Shown here in pieces: positions 5,298-6,375 of a stretch of 6,375 nucleotides of DNA. The stretch lies in NCBI GenBank assembly GCA_029573365.1, contig JAKQGD010000337.1, positions 1-6,375 of the forward strand, in the 5' to 3' direction. Positions within the stretch are counted from its first letter, which is position 1; each line of letters starts with the position of its first letter. The translations under genes and the position numbers were made by a program. This stretch comes from Bacteroidota bacterium (GTDB taxonomy: Bacteria > Bacteroidota > Bacteroidia > Chitinophagales > Saprospiraceae). The notes under the pieces are model-generated. The model was not told the origin of the DNA and made no database searches. It saw only the letters and a program-made list of their open reading frames with translations.

Positions 5298-6362
5298 TTA
5301 AATAATAAGCATCGCGTCACCGTAACTAAAGAACCTGTACTTCTCTTTGATAGCCTCGTTGTATGCCTCCATGATCAGGTCAAAGCCTCCAAAAGCGGCC
5401 ACCATGATGATCAGGCTGGTTTTGGGTAAGTGAAAGTTTGTAATCATGCTATTGGCGATACTGAAATCGTAAGGAGGATAAATAAACAGGTTTGTCCATC
5501 CTTCAGATGCTTTAAGCAAACCGGTGGCTGACACAGATGACTCTATCGTTCGCATGGTGGTAGTGCCGACTGCACATACCCTGTTGCCGGTTTCCTTAGC
5601 CTTGTTGACAATGGCAGCTGCTTTATCGTCTATCCTGTAGTATTCAGCATCCATTTTGTGCTTGGAGAGGTCTTCCACATCGATGTTTCTAAATGTGCCC
5701 AGACCTACGTGGAGTGTTACTTCTGCTAGGTCCGTGCCCTTGATTTCGAGCCTTTTCATAAGCTCCCTGCTGAAGTGCAAGCCAGCCGTAGGGGCAGCAA
5801 CTGCCCCTGTTTCTTTGGCATATACAGTCTGATATCTCTCGAGGTCCAGTTCCTCAGCAGGCCTTGTGATATATTTGGGTAAAGGCATGCTTCCCAGCTC
5901 CTTGAGGGCTCCTCTGAACTGCTCGTCGGTGCCATCATAAAAAAAGCGGATGGTGCGTCCTCGTGACGTTGTATTGTCAACTACCTCTGCCACCAGTATG
6001 TCATTGCCCTTTTCGTCGGCAAAATAGAGTTTGTTTCCTACCCTGATCTTCCTGGCAGGGTCGACAAGCACATCCCACAGTCTTGCATCTACATTGAGCT
6101 CCCTTAGCAGAAAAACCTCTATCTTGGCTCCTGTCTTTTCCTTCTTTCCATACATTCTGGCAGGAAAAACCTTCGTGTTATTGAAGATCATCACATCTCC
6201 GTCGTCAAAATATTCCAACAGGTCCTTAAATATCCTGTGTTCGATCTTTCCTGTTTTTCTGTCGACGATCATAAGCCTGGACTCATCCCTTTTTTCAGAA
6301 GGATACTGGGCGATCAGTTCATCCGGCAAATCAAATTTAAATTGTGAGAGCTTTGTCCTCAT
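5298..6362 (-). CDS. queA: S-adenosylmethionine:tRNA ribosyltransferase-isomerase
   Basis: QueA transfers and rearranges the ribosyl part of S-adenosylmethionine onto preQ1 at the wobble base of tRNAs with GUN anticodons, giving epoxyqueuosine, the penultimate step of queuosine synthesis. The 354 residues match the usual length (the E. coli protein is about 356). Family blocks occur in order: NNTKVFPARMYGKK (61-74), TGAKIEVFLL (77-86), GSMPLPKYITR (157-167), YAKETGAVAAPTAGLHFS (181-198), VTLHVGLGTFRNI (215-227), HKMDAEYY (235-242), VGTTTMRTIES (265-275), and NSMITNFHLPKTSLIIMVAAF (304-324, read in two parts), ending YRFFSYGDAMLI. The ATG at 6362 is preceded by AAAAAGG, six bases upstream, a fair ribosome site; only 13 bases of upstream DNA are visible, so its promoter and operon partners are unknown. 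No other queuosine gene is in the window, and no clear terminator follows it. Confidence 0.97.
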   Translation of the reverse strand: MRTKLSQFKFDLPDELIAQYPSEKRDESRLMIVDRKTGKIEHRIFKDLLEYFDDGDVMIFNNTKVFPARMYGKKEKTGAKIEVFLLRELNVDARLWDVLVDPARKIRVGNKLYFADEKGNDILVAEVVDNTTSRGRTIRFFYDGTDEQFRGALKELGSMPLPKYITRPAEELDLERYQTVYAKETGAVAAPTAGLHFSRELMKRLEIKGTDLAEVTLHVGLGTFRNIDVEDLSKHKMDAEYYRIDDKAAAIVNKAKETGNRVCAVGTTTMRTIESSVSATGLLKASEGWTNLFIYPPYDFSIANSMITNFHLPKTSLIIMVAAFGGFDLIMEAYNEAIKEKYRFFSYGDAMLII

Positions 6363-6375
6363 TAATAACCTTTTT

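Overview
The window looks like an ordinary chromosomal segment of a member of the Bacteroidota. The main evidence is a type IX secretion system plug-family protein (formerly DUF5103), a small acidic DUF2795-type protein of the kind common in that phylum, and promoter-like TAnnTTTG (-7) elements in place of E. coli-type -35/-10 pairs. Coding sequence is of moderate GC and intergenic DNA is AT-rich. I cannot fix the genus; an environmental bacterium from the Saprospiria, Cytophagia or Chitinophagia is a guess.

Layout. Bases 1-33 are the right-hand end of an intrinsic terminator for a plus-strand gene lying to the left. Bases 34-218 are an AT-rich regulatory region with two perfect inverted repeats. 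Three plus-strand genes follow: glyceraldehyde-3-phosphate dehydrogenase (219-1235), phosphoglycerate kinase (1299-2495) and the plug-family protein (2694-4118). The first two carry out consecutive glycolytic steps (glyceraldehyde-3-phosphate to 1,3-bisphosphoglycerate to 3-phosphoglycerate plus ATP), but a good intrinsic terminator lies between them, so their expression is probably partly uncoupled. The plug gene has its own promoter region, rich in TTACAAA half-sites. It ends 12 bases from the stop codon of the convergent cytidylate kinase gene.

The right part is on the minus strand. In transcription order it holds queA (6362-5298), a 159-base spacer, the DUF2795-type small gene (5138-4917), a strong hairpin terminator (4884-4840) and cmk (4820-4131). 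These are housekeeping functions: queuosine modification of tRNA and CMP/dCMP phosphorylation.

Three gene starts deserve correction relative to the longest open frames. The longest pgk frame begins inside the gap terminator loop, the longest plug frame begins inside a -7 promoter element, and the longest cmk frame begins inside the stem of the upstream terminator. I see no mobile element, CRISPR array, tRNA, rRNA or defence system, and no convincing sign of a new biological system. The items most worth a second look are the operator-like repeats before gap and plug, the terminator inside the gap-pgk pair, the insertion in the plug protein, and the lack of an ATG start for cmk.
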